Assembly (NCBI RefSeq): GCF_036786105.1
Contig: NZ_DAIQRQ010000018.1
Location: 1 to 64,000 of the forward strand
DNA length: 64,000 bases
DNA from: Ohtaekwangia sp036786105
GTDB lineage: Bacteria; Bacteroidota; Bacteroidia; Cytophagales; Cyclobacteriaceae
Reading direction: 5' to 3'
Numbering within the stretch: position 1 is the first letter of the stretch; each line of letters starts with the position of its first letter. Of the stretch, positions 36,081 to 46,726 are shown piece by piece. The notes below the pieces were generated by a model. The model had not been told where the DNA came from. It made no database searches and was given only the letters and a program-made list of their open reading frames with translations. A program made the translations under genes and the position numbers.

Positions 36081-37772
36081 TTAATAGTTCGGATTCTGCT
36101 CCAGCTTGTTTCCGGAGGCTTGTATCTCTGCGCGCGGAATCGGCAGCCAGTAATGTTTCTCTTCGAACTTGCGTCCATCGAGTGCAACTTTGCGTGCGTA
36201 CGTTAATGTACTTCCGTTCTTAGTAATAGTAATACCATAGGCCGGTTCATTCTCGGTATCCATGGCGATCATCCAGCGGCGCACATCGTAGAAGCGGTGC
36301 TCTTCAAAGGCGAGCTCTACCTGCCGTTCCCTGCGAATAGCATCACGCATTTTATCCTGCGTAAGACCAGCAGGCAGCGCCGGCATGTTGGCACGTGCAC
36401 GTATCAGATTGATTGCGTTATATACTGTACCATCCGGACCTACTGCTTCGTTCTGCGCTTCAGCATAGTTCAACAATACTTCGGCATAACGCATATAAAT
36501 CCACGGTTGTGTACCGGCCACATCCCACGGGTTGTTGATCGGCAGATTGTCGTCCAGGAATTTGCGCAGGTAATAGCCGGTCTTGGAAGTGTTCCAGTTG
36601 TCTTTACCATCTTTGCTATCCTGGCCACCTGGTGTAAAGGTTTCAATAGCACGACCGCGATAGTCAGCACCGTTATACAGTATACTTGCATAAAAACGTG
36701 GGTCGCGATTGCTATATGGATCATTTGCATGCGTAGAATTATTCCAGTCGAATGGCACCGCGGTGTTAGCATCTACTTTTACTTCATAAGCATCCACTAA
36801 ATTCTGGAGTGGTGTGTTACCGGCCCAGCCACCGTAACCATTCGGGCTGTTGGAGATTTCCAAACAAACGTGTCGTGCACCAATTGCATAGAGTCTTTCA
36901 AAAATGATCTCGCTGCTCGATGGTGTATGGAACAACTCCTGGTAATCGGAATGCAGTGAATATGCGCCTAATGAAATTACATCCTGTGCAGCAGCGGCAG
37001 CGGCTTGCCATGTGCCTGCGTTGTACAGCGGGCTTGCAGCATACAACAGAACACGTGCCTTCAATGCCAGGGCTGCACCTTTTGTTGCGCGACCCAGTTT
37101 CCATTTCGTATTATCGTTTGCCGCCGGCAAATTAGCAGCAGCAGCATCGAGCTCTTTTACTATATAATTGACACCGTCTGCAATAGAAGCACGCTGAAAG
37201 AGTGCATCATTTGTAAGCTTGTCATCGAGGTTATATACTGAATCGCCCATCAACACTACTTTACCATAGTTGCGCAGCAGATCGTGATAACGGTATGCAC
37301 GAATAAATTTCACTTCAGCTGTTAACTGATCTTTGTGTGCCTGGCTCATCGTAATTTTGTTGAGCGTTTTCAAAGCGGTATTGCATTCACGAATGCTGCG
37401 ATAGCTTCTTGACCAGAATGTTCCGGCTATACCTGTATTTTCAGGCGCCAGCAATCCACGTTGCATCAGCCACGTGTTATCATCACTGTTATACATGGCT
37501 TCATCGGTTACCGATGCCCACAATGCATATTCGAATCCGCGACCAAAACCGGGGGCAGTTCCTTCACCTTCTTTATCCTGCAAACGCACCCCCATATAGC
37601 GGTTAACGATAAAATCTTCAAGCAATGCCGAGTCTTGTGCAAGAACATCGTCTGTTACGATACTGGTTGGCTTTATATCAAGAAAATCTTCTTTACAGCC
37701 AACCATCGATGCTGCCAGTGCAACGGCACCTATCAGGAGTATATATCTAAATTTCATTCTCATAATTTTCAT
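36081..37772 (-). CDS. SusD/RagB-like surface glycan-binding lipoprotein
   Basis: 563 residues. A lipoprotein signal (AASMVGC, Cys about 26) precedes the SusD alpha-helical TPR scaffold: an N-terminal SusD-like domain (DFLDIKPTSIVTDDV, FWSRSYRSIRECNTAL, AEVKFIRAYRYHDLLRNYG) and a C-terminal RagB/SusD domain (MRYAEVLLNYAEAQNEA, IRRERQVELAFEEHRFYDVR, W, then ENPNY-like end LEQNPNY). It forms the hinged lid over the SusC transporter and feeds glycan fragments into it. The start at 37772 lies 3 nt after the SusC stop; in-frame Met residues at 5 and 7 are alternatives. Confidence 0.94.
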   Translation of the reverse strand: MKIMRMKFRYILLIGAVALAASMVGCKEDFLDIKPTSIVTDDVLAQDSALLEDFIVNRYMGVRLQDKEGEGTAPGFGRGFEYALWASVTDEAMYNSDDNTWLMQRGLLAPENTGIAGTFWSRSYRSIRECNTALKTLNKITMSQAHKDQLTAEVKFIRAYRYHDLLRNYGKVVLMGDSVYNLDDKLTNDALFQRASIADGVNYIVKELDAAAANLPAANDNTKWKLGRATKGAALALKARVLLYAASPLYNAGTWQAAAAAAQDVISLGAYSLHSDYQELFHTPSSSEIIFERLYAIGARHVCLEISNSPNGYGGWAGNTPLQNLVDAYEVKVDANTAVPFDWNNSTHANDPYSNRDPRFYASILYNGADYRGRAIETFTPGGQDSKDGKDNWNTSKTGYYLRKFLDDNLPINNPWDVAGTQPWIYMRYAEVLLNYAEAQNEAVGPDGTVYNAINLIRARANMPALPAGLTQDKMRDAIRRERQVELAFEEHRFYDVRRWMIAMDTENEPAYGITITKNGSTLTYARKVALDGRKFEEKHYWLPIPRAEIQASGNKLEQNPNY

Positions 37773-37775
37773 GTT

Positions 37776-40700
37776 TTAGAACTGAAGGTTTACACCCAGG
37801 TTAATGATACGCTGCTGCGGATAGAACTGTCCGCTCTCGCTGCTTCCTTCCGGATCATAGTTTTTAACCTTTGTTATTGTAAAGAGGTTAAAGGCATTAG
37901 CATATACGCGCAGGTTGGAGAGATGAAGCTTGGATGCGATGGCTGCAGGAATGTTATATCCAATCGCTATATTCTTCAAACGAAGGAATGATGCGTTATT
38001 TAACCAGAATGTGCTGCGATACAAACCACCGTTTATCGAAGACGATGCACGGGTATCTACGCGTGGGAAGCTGCCGTTTACATTGGAAGGACTCCAACGA
38101 TTATCAGCCCAGTCGCTATAGAAGTTACCGATCGTTCCGGATTCAGGTAATACAAACTGGCTAACGCGTCCCTGACCAGAGAAGAGTATGGATACATCGA
38201 AACGCTTCCAGCCTGCATTCAGGTTTATACCGTATGTAATCTGCGGTATATTTCCATACTTGGTGCGCACCTGATCGTCTGCCGTAATCTTACCATCGCC
38301 ATTGTAGTCTTCGTAGATCAGGTCACCGAGTTGTGCGTTGTCAAGGTGTGGATGGCTATCCAGATCGCTTTGCGTACGGAAGATACCGATCGCATTATAC
38401 AGTAAATACGTATTCAGTGGACGGCCTGTCTGGCGCTGATAGCTCANNNNNNNNNNNNNNNNNNNNNNNNNNNNNNNNNNNNNNNNNNNNNNNNNNNNNN
38501 NNNNNNNNNNNNNNNNNNNNNNNNNNNNNNNNNNNNNNNNNNNNNNGCATTATACAGTAAATACGTATTCAGTGGACGGCCTGTCTGGCGCTGATAGCTC
38601 AATACAGAAGGGGCTTCATCTATAAATACTATTTTGCTTTTGGCAAGTGTCATATTCGCCGATGCACCATACCAGAATTCTCCCTGGTGCTTATAACCTA
38701 TCGTTGTTTCGAAACCTTCACTATTTACTTTACCAATATTTTCGTTGGGAACCAGTGGATCTGAGCCATAAGGGTTTACAATACCGGATACTCCAGGAAT
38801 GGAAGCATTACGTGTGGCCAGAATATTAGATCTTTTCTGCTGGAAGTATATAAATTCGAATGTAAAGTTTTTAAGAAACACCGCATTCAACCCTATATCT
38901 GTTTTCTTGGAAGTTTCCCATGTAATATTCGGGTTGGCAAGCTTCGTCAAGTCCAGGCCGGGATACTTGTCGCCACCAATAACGTAGGTATTATTAAACG
39001 TGTTGTTGTTAATATACTGGAACATGGCCACATTGTCGTTTCCAAGCTCGCCATACGATGCACGTAACTTCAAATCGTTAATAAACGATATGTTATCGGC
39101 AAACCAGTTCTCTTCTGAAATTCTCCACCCTGCAGATACTGCTGAGAACGTTCCATATTGTTTTCCTTTCGGAAATATAGAAGAACCATCGATACGGGTT
39201 TGCACTTCGAGCAGATACTTCTCTTTGTAATTATAGGAGATCTTTCCTATATAACTTCTGCGGGTAAAATTATAGCTGCTTCCATAGTTGTCGCGGTCTG
39301 TAGCGGCCGATCCTCCTTGCGAAAGCTCCGGTGTAAGCGTTGTCGGGTAGTTGATGCGTGATGCACCAAACGTTTCGCGATGATTTTTGCTTCGCTCATA
39401 CGAAACAAAAGCACTGATAAAGTGATCTCCTAATTGTCTCTCAAAGTTAAGCTTGATGTTGCGTGTTACAAGGCTGGTATTCTCCTGCGATTCAGTAAGC
39501 TTTGCTGCTCCGGATGAACCACCGGTAACCGTTGGTGAATATACATTGCTCGTGCTGTTGTAAGAGTATACTGTATAAGGTTTGCTGAAAGCTTTATCAA
39601 AGTTCCAGGTTTTATCCACTGCCATAAATCCATCTACCGACAAACCTTTTACCTGTGGTATATTATAGCTTCCACGCAGTACACTATTGAACACATAAAT
39701 CGGATTTACGTTCGTGCCGCCGGTGGTGGTAGACATAATGATCGGGTTATTACCCTCCACTCCATAAGAAGGCAAACCGTTTGGATAGCGTGCTGCCACG
39801 GTAGGATATGCACGGTATATAGAACGGAAAATATCGTTCGCAGAAGATATAGGATACTGGCGATCTTCTTCGCGACCTGCCAATGAAAGCGATACTTTAA
39901 AATCTTTCGTTACGTTAGCATCAATGTTCGAACGGAAGTTGTACTGGTTATACTTGGTGGCACCGTGCTTGTACAAACCATCCTGGAATGTTTTTCCGAG
40001 TGACACATAGTAACGAACATCGGACGTGCCTCCGTTGATAGAAAGATTATGCTGGTTTTGCAGCGATACATTCTTCAGCGCTTCTTTTGCCCAGTTCGTG
40101 TTCGGGTAATTGAGCGGATCAGAGCCATCTCTGAATTTTTGTATTTCAGCGTCACTATAGTGCTGATTCATACCACCCGATTTATTATTGTAGTAGTCAA
40201 TCTCGTTCTGTATGGTAGCATAGGTTGCTGCATCGGCCATGTGTGGCAAACGCGTAGGCGATGAAAAACCCTGGTTGTAACTATAAGAAATAACCGGTTT
40301 GCCTGTCTTACCGCGTTTGGTGGTTACCAGTATAACTCCATTCGCTGCACGGTTTCCGTACACCGCTGCGGATGCATCTTTGAGTATCGATATACTTTCG
40401 ATATCGTTGGGGTTCAAGCGTTCCAAACCACCGAGTGCACCGGGTATACCATCGATCACCACCAGCACATCGTTGTTTCCGGTAGTGGCAAGACCACGAA
40501 TATTATAACTACTACCATCATTACCCGGCTCACCACCGCGGTTACTGGCAATAATACCTGAGAAGCGACCTGCCAGCGAGTTGGATACGTTGGGCTGCGG
40601 GCTCTTCACCATGTCTTCGCCCTTTATCTGGGAAATTGATCCGGTTACGGTTTCGCGTTTTTGTTCACCGTATCCTACCACCACAACTTCCGAAAGGGTT

Positions 40701-41023
40701 TCTACATCGGAGACAAGCACAACGTCAATGCTGGTTTGTCCGCCAACAGAAACTTCCTGAGTCTGGTAGCCTATAAAAGAGAAAACGAGCACCGCATTCT
40801 GGTCGGGCACGTTGAGGGAATAGCGTCCTTCTGCGTCAGACGTTGTTCCAATGGAAGTTCCTTTCACAATCACATTTACTCCTGGCAGTGATGAGCCGTC
40901 ATCCTTTGACGTGATTTTACCGGTTACAGTAATGTCGGGAGCCGCACCGAAGAGCGGTGTCAGGATGGTCATGAACATCATGACGGAGGTGATAATTTTT
41001 TTACGTAGATGTTTTTTTATCAT
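37776..41023 (-). CDS. SusC/RagA TonB-dependent transporter, interrupted by a scaffold gap
   Basis: Signal peptide (about 1-30), carboxypeptidase-regulatory-like domain (ITVTGKITSKDDGSSLPGVN), TonB-box region (LSEVVVVGYGEQKRE), plug (IRGLATTGNNDVLVVIDGIP, SILKDASAAVYGNRAANGVI) and a 22-strand barrel ending INLGVNLQF. The gene is broken by 100 Ns (38447-38546). The 55 bp just before the gap (38392-38446) are repeated exactly just after it (38547-38601). Removing one copy plus the Ns gives an uninterrupted 1030-codon frame, reading TYLLYN and then AIGIFRTQSDL. The protein is therefore complete and of normal family length. It imports oligosaccharides with the SusD-like partner. Confidence 0.93.
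38392..38601. other. Scaffold gap with duplicated 55-bp ends
   Basis: 100 Ns at 38447-38546. Sequence 38392-38446 equals 38547-38601. This is the signature of two contigs that overlap by one k-mer and were joined with a fixed-size gap; the true sequence most likely lacks 155 bp of what is shown. Confidence 0.93.
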
Positions 41024-41339
41024 AAGGTTGCGGAATTTGTTGAGTACAGAAATGCTGCTCAGATTCGAGCGATGTGGACGAGTCTGGCGCTACCCGGAAT
41101 TGAAGAATGGGAGTTTCATGGTCAGGACGAATGGTTTATTTAGGTTACAGTTGCGGTTTAGGTGCAAACCTTTGCATAAAATTCACCGGAATCGTTTCCT
41201 AAAAAGAGGGGTAAATTTGTAATTCGTGAGGGAGGGATGGCTTTTTTGTCTAAACAATCGTTTTCTAAGGAGATTTTGAGGATACGGCAAAAGAAATATG
41301 TCCCCTTTCCGGTTGTCCACAACGAAGGGGGACAAATGT
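41024..41339. other. Intergenic region, 316 bp, upstream of SusC
   Basis: Should hold the PUL promoter and the binding site for the hybrid regulator. I see the regulator terminator (41299-41334) and a short inverted repeat GCAAACCTTTGC (41163-41174), which could be part of an operator. No clean TAnnTTTG element is visible on the minus strand. Confidence 0.5.
41299..41334 (-). terminator. Terminator of the hybrid two-component regulator gene
   Basis: TGTCCCCTTTC (41299-41309) pairs with GAAGGGGGACA (41324-41334), with a nested GTTGT/ACAAC stem. On the minus strand a T-rich tail (TATTTCTTTT) follows, 5 nt after the stop at 41340. It separates the regulator from the SusC transcript. Confidence 0.75.
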
Positions 41340-44300
41340 CTATTCTTTCGAATCGCCGTTCTTAATGAATTCGGAAGGCGGGAATCCAAATTCCTTCACA
41401 AAACACTGGCGAAAGTACTTCAGGTCTGAAAAACCGACCATGTACACCACTTCAAAAACTTTGTACTTCTGCGACTTGAGCAACTGGGCGGCTTCCTGCA
41501 TGCGAAGCGATCGCAAATATTCTACGGGCGACAGGCCGGTGAGCATTTTCACTTTCTTATATAATAAGGAGCGGCTCATGTTGAGCGCTTCGCAAAGCTC
41601 GTTCACATTGAAGTCGGGGTGATCGAGGTTGGCTTTGAGTATATCGTGGATGGAATGCAAAAATTTCTCATCAGGCGAATGCGGCTCCGGAACGCTTGCA
41701 CCAGCCGGCACGGATGTGAACAAGTTGCGGTAAAAGCGTTTGAGGTTCTCGCGCGACTGCAGCAGGTTGTTCATGGTAAGTGCCAGCATCTCCGGGCTAA
41801 ACGGTTTGGTGATGTAGGTATCTGCTCCAATCTCGATACCTTCCTTGTGGTGAGTAAGCGATGTTTTGGCGGTGAGCAGAATAACGGGTATATGACTGGT
41901 GCGAATGTTACTCTTCAGTTCTTTGCAAAAATCTATACCATTCATCTCCGGCATCATAATGTCGCTGATGATCAGGTCAGGGTGATGATCCATCGCCAGG
42001 GCCAATCCCTCACGGCCATTGCCAGCTTCCAGTATCTTATAGCTCTTCTCAAAGTACTCGCGCAGAAACAGGCGTATATCTTCATCATCTTCCACCAACA
42101 ACAAACTGCGCATGCCTTTCTTACCTGATGCTTCCTCTTCAATATCTTCATGCAGCAGCTCGGGTAATTGAGGAGCATGACCGTTTTCGCCCAATATGAA
42201 ACGGTCTTCGCTATTGTCAATAATAATTTCGCTGGGCTTGAAGTGATCTTTGCCCAACGGAATCTTGATGCTGAAAGTAGAACCGCTGCCTTCGGTACTC
42301 TCCACATATATTTCGCCCTTATGCAGGTGCACCAGTTTCTTGGCCAGCGCCAGCCCTATGCCGGAGCTCATAGGGGCCGTGTTGTCGCCCTTATAGAACC
42401 AGTCGAATATATTGCCGAGTTGTTTCTTGGGTATACCGATACCGTTGTCTTTGATTTTAATGGAGACCTTGCCCTGCGGCCACTTTTCGGATACCTGCTT
42501 TTGAATAGAGATGCTGATCTCGTTACCCTTGCCTATATATTTAAAGGAATTGGAAAGTATATTATTTACCACCATTTCCAGCTTCTCTTTATCGAACCAA
42601 ACCATGAGCGATGGCTCGCTGGCATGAAAATTAAAATTTATATTCTTGCGATGGGCCAGTTCTTTAAACGTGATATATATTTCTTCTACAAACGCTACGA
42701 TGTCATCTTCCTTAACCTTTAACACAATGTTTCCGCTCTCGATCTTGCGGTAATCCAGCAGCTTGTTGATAAGATTCAGGAGCTTGTGAGCGTTGCGATA
42801 TACCATCTTCAACTTACGGCCTGTTGGGGTATAGCTGCCTTCGCGCGTTACCATTTCTTCCAGCGGGCCGATCATCAACGTAAGCGGTGTGCGAAACTCG
42901 TGCGAAATCTCGGTAAAAAAGCTCAGCTTTTCCTGCACCATCTGCCGCTCGCGCTTGCGCTGTGCCTTCTCAATTTTGAGTCGCTTGCGCAAAGCGGCTT
43001 GTTTGCTTCTTACCGATACAGCTGCAAAACAAAGTCCGCCCACGATCAAAACATAAAGTAAATATGCCAGCGGCGTTCGCCAGAAGATGGGCAACACGGT
43101 AACAGCAATGCTGGTATAATCATTACTCCAGTTGTTATCCTGGTTGGAAGCTTTCACTTTAAAAGTATAGCTGCCTGCCGGCAGATAGCGATACGTGGCT
43201 GAGCGCTGATTGCCTACATAGTTCCAGTCACGATCAAGACCTTCGAGCTTATAGGCGTATTTATTTTTTTCAGGATAACTGTAGTTGATAGCAACAAAAT
43301 CAAACGTAAACACAGACTGGTCGTGGCGCAGTGTAATTTTCTTCGTCTGGCTGATCACCTGGTCGAGTGAAAAATCATTCTCATCGTTACTGTTCACTTC
43401 CACCGGTTTATTGAAGAGCTGAAAACCAGAGAGCATTACTTCCGGCTTTTTCAAATTCTGCACCACCTGTTCCGGATAGAATATATTCAGCGCCATGGTT
43501 CCGCCGAAGCACATATACCCGGCTATATCATTATAAAGGGCTGACCCCGGATTGAACTGCCCTTCCTGCAAGCCATCATTCACATCATAATTATAGAACC
43601 GGTTGTTCGCCACATCATACTTCGATATACCCTTGTTTGTGCTAAGCCATAAATTATCGGCATTATCAATGAGAATAGCGTAGATCGTGTTATTTGCAAG
43701 GCCGCTCTTTTCGCTGAAGCGTGTTATGATCTTGGTAGCCGGATTGTATACACTGAGTCCTCCGCCTCCGGTGCCGATCCATACCTTTCCTTTGCGATCA
43801 ATGCTTACCGAAAACACTACATTACTTTTCAACTGATCGTTCTGCTGCGATGTATGGAAATATCGTTTCGACTTGCGGGTGCGCGGATCAAAACGATAAA
43901 GGCCATCGCCGTAACAACCGATCCACAATCCACCCGAACGATCTTCAGCAATAGAGCGAATATCGCCATCCCTCATGGCGTCCTTTACACCGGGTATATT
44001 CTTGTATGTGCGCGTAGCCTTGTCCAGCAAACACAAGCCGCCACGGTTGGTTCCCACCCAAATGTTATGCTGCGAGTCTTCCATGATTACGCGCACATCG
44101 TTACCTCCGGATAATGTACCGCTATAGCTGTAGTTCAAAAAGGCATCGTGTGCGGCATCGTACTGAAATATACCCTGCGAGTATGTTCCGAACCACAGCG
44201 TATTGTTGTGGTCGCGCAGCGCACTGAGTATAGCGTTATCGGCAATGCTTCCCTTCCTTCCATCGGCAGTATAGTGTTTTACGATATCGCCGTTCACTTT

Positions 44301-45494
44301 CGATTTATATATACCATCGCCATCGGTGCCCAGCCATAAATTGCCGTTCTGATCATAACACATGCCATAATACTGCACGAAGCTGAGCGCTGCGTTGGTA
44401 TACTGCTTGATCTGTATGCTGGTGAATTTTTCTTCAATACTACTGATCATGTATATACCATCGCCAAAGGTTCCAATCCACAGGTTTTTATCACGATCTT
44501 CATACAGGGCCTGCACCGTGCGCTTGGAAATATCATAATCATTCAGATTTTGAATATGATTAAAAATAATATCATCCACCCGGCGGCTGTTGAACTGACG
44601 GAGATCAAGTGTATATAATCCTCCGCCCTGCACACCGATCCACAGGTTCTCGCGGCTATCGGCAAGCAAAGTAAAAATGCTTTTACCCGCTACACCAAAG
44701 TGCGGAAGGTTGAAAGTATAAAACTTGTTCTCTTGTCGTTTGTAGAGAACAAGGCCACTGGCAGTACCAATCCACATGTTGCCGTCATGATCTTCGGCAA
44801 AACAGCGAATGTTTCGCGAAGGCAGCGATGTGGGGGCCGACAAGCTTTCGTGTTTTTTTACAACGGTACCGTTACTCACTTTAAAAACATTGAGCCCACC
44901 GTTTTGTGTACCCACCCAAAGCAAACCAAATTTATCTTCGTGCAGTGCAAGGGTTTGTGTGCTGGTAAGCTGTGGCAGAATACGATCGGTGTAGGGTGTA
45001 AATTTTTTTGTTTCCCGATTAAAAGATGCGAAGCCAGTGCCATACCAGGCTACCCATAAATTGTGGGCACTGCCTTCTGCCATGAAGCTCACGTCATTGG
45101 TTGGATAATTAACTTCTGCCGGATAATCGTGCTTGTAGAGTGTGAACTGCTCTTTACGCTGATCGAACTGCTGCAGCCCCTTGCGGGATGAAACCCACAG
45201 CACATCTTTCGAATCTTTATATACATGCTGAACGAAGTTATCGGCCAGACCACGGGTGTTATCAGGATCGTTTTTAAATATCTTGAACGAATAGCCATCA
45301 AAACGATTAAGGCCATCTTCGGTCGCAAACCACATCAGTCCCTGGTCGTCTTGCGAAATGCTGTTGACTACGCCTTGTGAAAGGCCATCTTTAATACCAT
45401 AACGTTTAATACGGCTCTTGGGCTGTTGCGCAAAGGCCGACACCATCACCAGCATAGCTGCTGTAAACACTCCGAAAACTCTCTTTCCAGTCAT
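41340..45494 (-). CDS. Hybrid two-component system regulator (propeller sensor, kinase, receiver, AraC domain)
   Basis: 1384 residues from the chosen start. Signal peptide (MTGKRVFGVFTAAMLVMVSA), Reg_prop propellers (about 25-690), Y_Y_Y (about 705-770), transmembrane helix (about 780-800), HisKA (TEISHEFRTPLTLM, His about 864), HATPase (SSGIGLALAKKLV), receiver (Asp about 1178, ISDIMMPEMNG) and AraC-type helix-turn-helix (about 1270-1384; LCEALNMSRSLLYKKVK, GFSDLKYFRQCF). HTCS proteins of this form sense a glycan fragment in the periplasm and activate their PUL; this one lies directly upstream of SusC, its likely target. A longer frame starts at 45533, but the Met at 45494 gives a normal signal peptide. 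Confidence 0.94.
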   Translation of the reverse strand: MTGKRVFGVFTAAMLVMVSAFAQQPKSRIKRYGIKDGLSQGVVNSISQDDQGLMWFATEDGLNRFDGYSFKIFKNDPDNTRGLADNFVQHVYKDSKDVLWVSSRKGLQQFDQRKEQFTLYKHDYPAEVNYPTNDVSFMAEGSAHNLWVAWYGTGFASFNRETKKFTPYTDRILPQLTSTQTLALHEDKFGLLWVGTQNGGLNVFKVSNGTVVKKHESLSAPTSLPSRNIRCFAEDHDGNMWIGTASGLVLYKRQENKFYTFNLPHFGVAGKSIFTLLADSRENLWIGVQGGGLYTLDLRQFNSRRVDDIIFNHIQNLNDYDISKRTVQALYEDRDKNLWIGTFGDGIYMISSIEEKFTSIQIKQYTNAALSFVQYYGMCYDQNGNLWLGTDGDGIYKSKVNGDIVKHYTADGRKGSIADNAILSALRDHNNTLWFGTYSQGIFQYDAAHDAFLNYSYSGTLSGGNDVRVIMEDSQHNIWVGTNRGGLCLLDKATRTYKNIPGVKDAMRDGDIRSIAEDRSGGLWIGCYGDGLYRFDPRTRKSKRYFHTSQQNDQLKSNVVFSVSIDRKGKVWIGTGGGGLSVYNPATKIITRFSEKSGLANNTIYAILIDNADNLWLSTNKGISKYDVANNRFYNYDVNDGLQEGQFNPGSALYNDIAGYMCFGGTMALNIFYPEQVVQNLKKPEVMLSGFQLFNKPVEVNSNDENDFSLDQVISQTKKITLRHDQSVFTFDFVAINYSYPEKNKYAYKLEGLDRDWNYVGNQRSATYRYLPAGSYTFKVKASNQDNNWSNDYTSIAVTVLPIFWRTPLAYLLYVLIVGGLCFAAVSVRSKQAALRKRLKIEKAQRKRERQMVQEKLSFFTEISHEFRTPLTLMIGPLEEMVTREGSYTPTGRKLKMVYRNAHKLLNLINKLLDYRKIESGNIVLKVKEDDIVAFVEEIYITFKELAHRKNINFNFHASEPSLMVWFDKEKLEMVVNNILSNSFKYIGKGNEISISIQKQVSEKWPQGKVSIKIKDNGIGIPKKQLGNIFDWFYKGDNTAPMSSGIGLALAKKLVHLHKGEIYVESTEGSGSTFSIKIPLGKDHFKPSEIIIDNSEDRFILGENGHAPQLPELLHEDIEEEASGKKGMRSLLLVEDDEDIRLFLREYFEKSYKILEAGNGREGLALAMDHHPDLIISDIMMPEMNGIDFCKELKSNIRTSHIPVILLTAKTSLTHHKEGIEIGADTYITKPFSPEMLALTMNNLLQSRENLKRFYRNLFTSVPAGASVPEPHSPDEKFLHSIHDILKANLDHPDFNVNELCEALNMSRSLLYKKVKMLTGLSPVEYLRSLRMQEAAQLLKSQKYKVFEVVYMVGFSDLKYFRQCFVKEFGFPPSEFIKNGDSKE

Positions 45495-45868
45495 GGGTCT
45501 GTAAGCGGTTGTAGTTATCCAACCCCGGTTCATTCACACAACGTTGCAAGGGGGATGAATGTGTACAAAGTAGCATAATAACCTTGAACACAGACAGGTT
45601 TTAGCAGGGGCATTTGAATAAAACGTGGGGGATAATTGATGATCATGACACTTTTGCTTTCACTTTCTGCAGGGTGCAAACACGCAAACACAGAAGTCAA
45701 ACGAATTTACAACTTCTCCGTATATACCTGCAGTGAAGCCCGGTACAAGCATTGTTCGGCAGCGGGAATTTTAATACTTTCACCCGCAGGTTATCCTTTT
45801 GATTTTCTTTACGACTGTTGTATTTAATTTTCAGATCAAACTATACATCACCTTTAATCCCTCTCATC
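45495..45868. other. Divergent intergenic region, 374 bp
   Basis: Contains the promoters of the HTCS gene and of the SRPBCC gene. A 63-codon frame at 45636-45827 begins with a lipobox-like stretch but has no other support. No repeat or RNA element is recognised. Confidence 0.5.
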
Positions 45869-46297
45869 ATGCCAGAAATACGTCACCTGTTAGGTATTCA
45901 GGATTCTACCGGAGAAGAAGTATATAACGCTCTTACTTCCTGTCAGCCAATGAAATCGTGGCTTACCCCGACCATACAAGGCCATCCGCAACTCAACAGT
46001 ATATTTCAGCCGGCCTTTGGTGCGGAAACCGTCAGCCTCAAGGTTACCAAGCTGCAATCGGGCACGTGGGTGCAATGGCAATGCACCCAAGGTGAATTTG
46101 AGTGGGTCAATACACAAATCGATTTTCTACTGGAACCCAGCCCGAACATCACGATCGTAACATTTATTCACAGCAACTGGCAGGACGCGTCTCCCAAGTT
46201 TGCCGAGTGGAGCTTCAACTGGGCACTGTACCTGCGAAGTCTGAAAAAGTTCATCGAGACGGGAACAGGCCGCCCTTATCCCAATCAATTTAATTGA
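45869..46297 (+). CDS. Small SRPBCC/AHSA1-like protein
   Basis: 142 residues from ATG 45869 (MPEIRHLLGIQDSTGEEVYN). The pattern of an N-terminal strand with a EEVYNALTS helix, a central beta-sheet (VSLKVTKLQSGTWVQWQC, TIVTFIHSNW) and a long C-terminal helix (WALYLRSLKKFIETGTGRPY) is that of the START-like SRPBCC fold, close to AHSA1/polyketide-cyclase relatives. Such proteins bind hydrophobic ligands; the ligand is unknown. The upstream frame to 45818 adds 17 residues of no evident value. The gene converges on the response regulator with a 9-bp gap containing small palindromes (46283-46309) that may act as a weak terminator. Confidence 0.75.
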   Translation: MPEIRHLLGIQDSTGEEVYNALTSCQPMKSWLTPTIQGHPQLNSIFQPAFGAETVSLKVTKLQSGTWVQWQCTQGEFEWVNTQIDFLLEPSPNITIVTFIHSNWQDASPKFAEWSFNWALYLRSLKKFIETGTGRPYPNQFN

Positions 46298-46306
46298 TTA
46301 CAGTAA

Positions 46307-46726
46307 TCAGTTTTGCATATTCATCAGGTCGATCATCAGGTTGAATGCATCAATAGAACCTGGATTGTTAAACTTCAATGGTTTTACAATATAGCCCGAT
46401 ATACCGAGGGCTGCAGCGGCCGCTTTATCTTCACGCTCCTCGGATGTGGTAAGAACAAACACGCGAATGTCTTTCCACACCATGTGGTTACGCAGCTCCT
46501 GCAACAGCTCAAGGCCGTTCATCTTCGGCATATTGAGATCAAGTATAATAAAGTCGGCAAGTGTAGTGCCCGGTCCTTTACTTTCTTCCAGCAGCTGAAT
46601 AGCCTCTTCGCCATTGCGTGCTACCTTCAACGTATATACAATGGAAAGTTTATCGAGTGTGCGGCGTACATCGATCACATCCAGAGTATCGTCTTCAACC
46701 AATAAAATATTGACTACTCGTTTCAT
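46307..46726 (-). CDS. Single-domain response regulator (Rcp1-like)
   Basis: 139 residues, receiver only. Acidic pocket VEDD, phospho-acceptor Asp in FIILDLNMPKMNG, TTS switch motif and the KP of GYIVKPL are all present. The sequence type is that of phytochrome-associated (Rcp1-like) regulators, which pass signals by protein contact rather than DNA binding. Its start overlaps the stop of the upstream kinase gene by 4 bp (ATGA), so kinase and regulator form a cognate, translationally coupled pair. Confidence 0.94.
   Translation of the reverse strand: MKRVVNILLVEDDTLDVIDVRRTLDKLSIVYTLKVARNGEEAIQLLEESKGPGTTLADFIILDLNMPKMNGLELLQELRNHMVWKDIRVFVLTTSEEREDKAAAAALGISGYIVKPLKFNNPGSIDAFNLMIDLMNMQN

Noticed and set aside
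38444..38560. Frames reading through the N runs in gap 1 and similarly in gap 2
   Set aside because: They arise from undefined bases; the flanking 55-bp duplication shows how the sequence should be joined.
45636..45827. 63-codon ORF with a lipobox-like LSLSAGC start
   Set aside because: The rest of the translation is Cys/Tyr-rich without any recognisable pattern and it occupies the divergent promoter region.
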